A DNA stretch of 64,000 nt from contig NZ_SISB01000035.1 in assembly GCF_004310295.1 (NCBI RefSeq), positions 1 through 64,000 on the forward strand. Direction: 5' to 3'. A model generated the notes under the pieces. That model was not told the origin of the DNA. It ran no database searches and worked only from the letters and a program-made list of their open reading frames with translations. The stretch comes from Pseudomonas sp. BGI-2 (GTDB lineage Bacteria; Pseudomonadota; Gammaproteobacteria; Pseudomonadales; Pseudomonadaceae). Position numbers and translations under genes: made by a program. Shown piece by piece: positions 61,551 to 64,000 of this stretch. How positions within the stretch are numbered: position 1 is the stretch's first letter; each line of letters opens with the position of its first letter.

Positions 61551-61790
61551 TAAGGAAATACCACACTACTGAATCGGAATTTAGAGAGGGATTTCCCTTG
61601 TGGGTGAGGGAAATGCTGTCGGTCCGTATAGGACTGACCCTTTAGCGCGTCGCTTCCTTGTGGGCCGCGTTCGCAAAATGGCTGCTAGCCTAACGAATTT
61701 GCCCGACAAACGCACTGTTAAGGGGCGATCTATCCGATACGCGACATTTCCGTGTCGCGTTTACATATCTAATTTACCTGCACAGAACCC

Positions 61791-61924
61791 TGTGGCGAGG
61801 GGATTAATCCCCGTCCGGCTGCGCAGCAGACGTAAAACCATCGTATGCGGTGTATCTGATGTACCGCGGGTGCAGGTTTTGGGGCCGCTTCGCGACCCAA
61901 CGGGGATAAATCCCCTCGCCACAA
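61791..61924. repeat. Long inverted-repeat BIME variant
   Basis: CTGTGGCGAGGGGATTAATCCCC faces CGGGGATAAATCCCCTCGCCACA, with GTTTTGGGGCCGCTTCGCGACCC in the middle; the same core as the element at 10473-10613. The remaining 61551-61790 stretch holds the brnQ promoter side and no gene. Confidence 0.82.
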
Positions 61925-61949
61925 AGGCCCAACAGAAACACCAGAAACG

Positions 61950-61978
61950 ACAAAGGCCACCCGAAGGTGGCCTTTGTC
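61950..61978 (-). terminator. Terminator of the sucCD transcript
   Basis: GACAAAGGCCACC-TTCG-GGTGGCCTTTGTC stem, 27 bp after the sucD stop on the minus strand, followed by GTTTCTGG; the T-run is inside the stem end. Confidence 0.85.
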
Positions 61979-62005
61979 TGGTGAAGCGTCAGCTAAGCGC
62001 GAGGC

Positions 62006-62887
62006 TTACTTGACAGCCCAACCGGTCAGCTCGGACAAAGCCTTGCCGATGTCTGCCAGCGAACGCACGGTTTTAACGCCTGCGTCTTCCAGGGCAGCAA
62101 ACTTCTCGTCTGCAGTGCCTTTGCCGCCAGAGATGATTGCGCCAGCATGGCCCATGCGCTTGCCTGCAGGGGCAGTCACACCAGCGATGTAGGAAACAAC
62201 CGGCTTGGTCACGTGTGCCTTGATGTAGGCAGCCGCTTCTTCTTCAGCCGAACCGCCGATCTCACCGATCATTACGATCGCTTCGGTCTTCGGGTCTTCC
62301 TGGAACAGCTTCAGGATGTCGATGAAGTTCGAACCCGGGATCGGGTCACCACCGATGCCGACGCAAGTCGACTGACCGAAACCGGCGTCAGTCGTCTGCT
62401 TAACAGCTTCGTAGGTCAGGGTGCCGGAACGGGAAACGATACCGACTTTACCTGGCAAGTGAATGTGACCTGGCATGATGCCGATCTTGCATTCGCCTGG
62501 AGTGATCACGCCTGGGCAGTTAGGACCGATCAGGATTACACCCAGCTCGTCGCACTTGACCTTGGCATCCAGCATGTCCAGGGTAGGAATGCCTTCAGTG
62601 ATGCAAACGATCAGCTTGATGCCGCCGAAGGCTGCTTCCAGGATGGAGTCCTTGCAGAAAGGAGCTGGAACGTAGATCACGCTGGCGGTGGCGCCAGTGG
62701 CAGCTACAGCGTCTTTCACGGTGTTGAACACTGGCAGACCCAGGTGCTCGGTGCCGCCTTTGCCAGGCGTTACACCACCCACCATCTTGGTGCCGTATTC
62801 GATGGCTTGCTGGGTGTGGAAACTACCTTGCGAACCGGTAATACCCTGGCAGATAACTTTGGTGTCTTTATTGATCAGGACGCTCAT
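62006..62887 (-). CDS. sucD: Succinate--CoA ligase, alpha subunit
   Basis: 293 residues. CoA-binding N-terminal domain (MSVLINKDTKVICQGITGSQGSFHTQQAIEYGTKMVGGVTPGKGG) and the active-site His at about residue 246 in GKRMGHAGAIISGGKG, phosphorylated during turnover. With SucC it interconverts succinyl-CoA and succinate with NDP phosphorylation in the TCA cycle. Start overlaps the sucC stop by 1 nt (TAATG). Confidence 0.98.
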   Translation of the reverse strand: MSVLINKDTKVICQGITGSQGSFHTQQAIEYGTKMVGGVTPGKGGTEHLGLPVFNTVKDAVAATGATASVIYVPAPFCKDSILEAAFGGIKLIVCITEGIPTLDMLDAKVKCDELGVILIGPNCPGVITPGECKIGIMPGHIHLPGKVGIVSRSGTLTYEAVKQTTDAGFGQSTCVGIGGDPIPGSNFIDILKLFQEDPKTEAIVMIGEIGGSAEEEAAAYIKAHVTKPVVSYIAGVTAPAGKRMGHAGAIISGGKGTADEKFAALEDAGVKTVRSLADIGKALSELTGWAVK

Positions 62888-64000
62888 TATTTGCCCTCCG
62901 CAGCTTTAACGACTTGTTGAGCAGCGTCGGTCAGGCTGGTAGCAGCGATGATGTTCAAACCGCTTTCTGCCAGTACTTTAGCGCCCAGCTCAGCGTTGTT
63001 GCCTTCAAGGCGAACAACAACCGGGATTTTCACGCCGACTTCTTTCACTGCACCGATGATGCCTTCGGCAATCATGTCGCAACGAACGATGCCGCCGAAG
63101 ATGTTGACCAGTACTGCAGCGACGTTAGTGTCGGACAGAATGATCTTGAACGCTTCGGTAACGCGTTCTTTGGTAGCACCGCCGCCCACGTCGAGGAAGT
63201 TGGCTGGCTTGCCGCCATGCAGGTTGACGATGTCCATGGTACCCATGGCCAGGCCAGCACCGTTGACCATGCAACCGATGTTGCCTTCCAGCGCTACGTA
63301 GTTCAGTTCGAACTTGGCAGCGTGCGCTTCGCGCGGATCGTCTTGCGACGGATCGTGGAAAGTTTTCAGCTTAGGCTGACGGTACATGGCGTTGGCGTCG
63401 ATGTTGATCTTGGCATCGAGGCAATGCAGATCGCCGTCAGCCTTGATCACCAGCGGGTTCACTTCCAGCAGAGCCAGGTCGTGATCCTTGAACAGCTTGG
63501 CCAGACCTACGAAGATCTTGGCGAACTGAGCAACTTGCTTGCCTTCCAGACCCAGCTGGAATGCCAGCTCGCGACCCTGGAATGGCTGAGCACCAACCAG
63601 TGGATCGATAGTGGCTTTCAGAATTTTTTCTGGAGTGTCGTGAGCGATTTTCTCGATGTCCACGCCACCTTCGGTGGAAGCCATGAACACGATGCGACGG
63701 CTCGAACGGTCAACGACAGCGCCCAGGTACAGCTCTTTAGCGATATCAGTGCACGACTCAACCAGGATCTTGGTGACTGGCTGACCATTGGCATCAGTCT
63801 GGTAAGTCACCAGACGCTTGCCCAACCACTGTTGAGCGAATGCTTTGGCGTCTTCTTTGCTGCGAACCAGCTTTACGCCGCCCGCTTTACCGCGACCACC
63901 TGCGTGAACCTGGGCTTTGACAACCCATTCGGTCCCGCCGATCTTGTCGCACGCTTCTGCTGCTGCTTCCGGGGTGTCTACGGCGAAACCCTGGGATACT
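62887..64000 (-). CDS. sucC: Succinate--CoA ligase, beta subunit (5' end outside window)
   Basis: About 370 residues are visible; the family is 388 long, so roughly 18 N-terminal residues lie beyond 64000. ATP-grasp domain: GGTEWVVKAQVHAGGRGKAGGVKLV, then VNPLVIKADGDLHCLDAKINIDANA and the C-terminal CoA-ligase-type lobe (CMVNGAGLAMGTMDIVNLHGGKPANFLDVGGGA). Partner of sucD in the next gene. Confidence 0.97.
   Translation of the reverse strand, partial: VSQGFAVDTPEAAAEACDKIGGTEWVVKAQVHAGGRGKAGGVKLVRSKEDAKAFAQQWLGKRLVTYQTDANGQPVTKILVESCTDIAKELYLGAVVDRSSRRIVFMASTEGGVDIEKIAHDTPEKILKATIDPLVGAQPFQGRELAFQLGLEGKQVAQFAKIFVGLAKLFKDHDLALLEVNPLVIKADGDLHCLDAKINIDANAMYRQPKLKTFHDPSQDDPREAHAAKFELNYVALEGNIGCMVNGAGLAMGTMDIVNLHGGKPANFLDVGGGATKERVTEAFKIILSDTNVAAVLVNIFGGIVRCDMIAEGIIGAVKEVGVKIPVVVRLEGNNAELGAKVLAESGLNIIAATSLTDAAQQVVKAAEGK

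Noticed and set aside
1888..61924. Possible CRISPR array from repeated CGCGGGCAAGCC-type motifs
   Set aside because: Repeats are palindromic pairs scattered between genes without regular spacers or cas genes; they are REP/BIME elements.

Overview
The window is chromosomal DNA from a Pseudomonas, almost certainly of the P. fluorescens complex. It is GC-rich and has proteobacterial housekeeping genes (rdgC, hda, purMN, htpG, sucCD, brnQ). It also has an aerobic-type cobalamin operon, and many REP/BIME palindromes built on the motifs CGCGGGCAAGCCTCGCTCCTACA and CGCGAGCAGGCTCGCTCCCACA sit between genes. No prophage, integrative element, transposase or CRISPR array is visible. The most accessory-looking part is the left edge, where the N-terminal half of an Rhs protein (type VI effector type) runs out of the window.

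Layout. 1-4600: truncated rhs gene, a DUF3077/DUF6124-like gene with a structured leader, an operon of HTH protein / unknown / Sel1 protein, and a DUF1232 gene. 4800-8750: FKBP lipoprotein isomerase, then a two-gene operon for a membrane-anchored di-haem cytochrome c and a catalase-like protein. 8750-9400: a tandemly duplicated tRNA-Asp/tRNA-Val unit. 9500-12100: rdgC, a BASS-family transporter, and a guanidinium exporter behind a guanidine-II riboswitch. 12100-17600: an LplT-PlsC fusion, a TDT-family transporter, a cupin, and an MFS pump divergent from its TetR regulator. 17800-23300: a sodium-solute-symporter/histidine-kinase hybrid, rmuC and a Sel1-like gene. 23300-26700: a long untranslated region, two small unknown genes and a FadL porin. 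26700-29200: a secreted glutathione peroxidase, a MarR regulator and its MFS transporter, and a coupled 40-residue membrane peptide.

29342-38398 is a ten-gene cobalamin operon read leftward (cobO, cobB, bluB, cbiB, cobD, cobQ, cobU, cobT, cobC, cobS). Most junctions overlap by 4 nt. It covers corrin adenosylation, a,c-diamide formation, DMB synthesis, aminopropanol attachment and nucleotide-loop assembly. Its cobalamin riboswitch is interrupted by a 267-bp element with 28-bp perfect terminal inverted repeats and two large internal hairpins. The element sits in the loop of a peripheral hairpin of the riboswitch, so the aptamer may still fold. A REP element has also been absorbed into the 3' end of cobB and extends the protein.

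39100-64000 is mostly conserved chromosome: a sorbosone dehydrogenase-like lipoprotein, an O-methyltransferase, two NlpC/P60 lipoproteins, hda, an AI-2E family permease, DUF2066, purMN, DUF3108, reverse transsulfuration (cystathionine gamma-lyase and beta-synthase), an amidohydrolase, OsmC, pirin, dienelactone hydrolase, htpG, two thioesterases, a small lipoprotein, MAPEG, DUF599, brnQ and sucDC (sucC runs off the right edge).

The observations most worth following are the inserted element in the cobalamin riboswitch, the REP-derived tail of CobB, the conserved-looking leader at 2345-2640 together with the block it shares with the rhs upstream region, the frame problem at the rhs start, and the two regulator/operator pairs (TetR at 16931-16971, MarR at 28697-28714 and 29143-29158).
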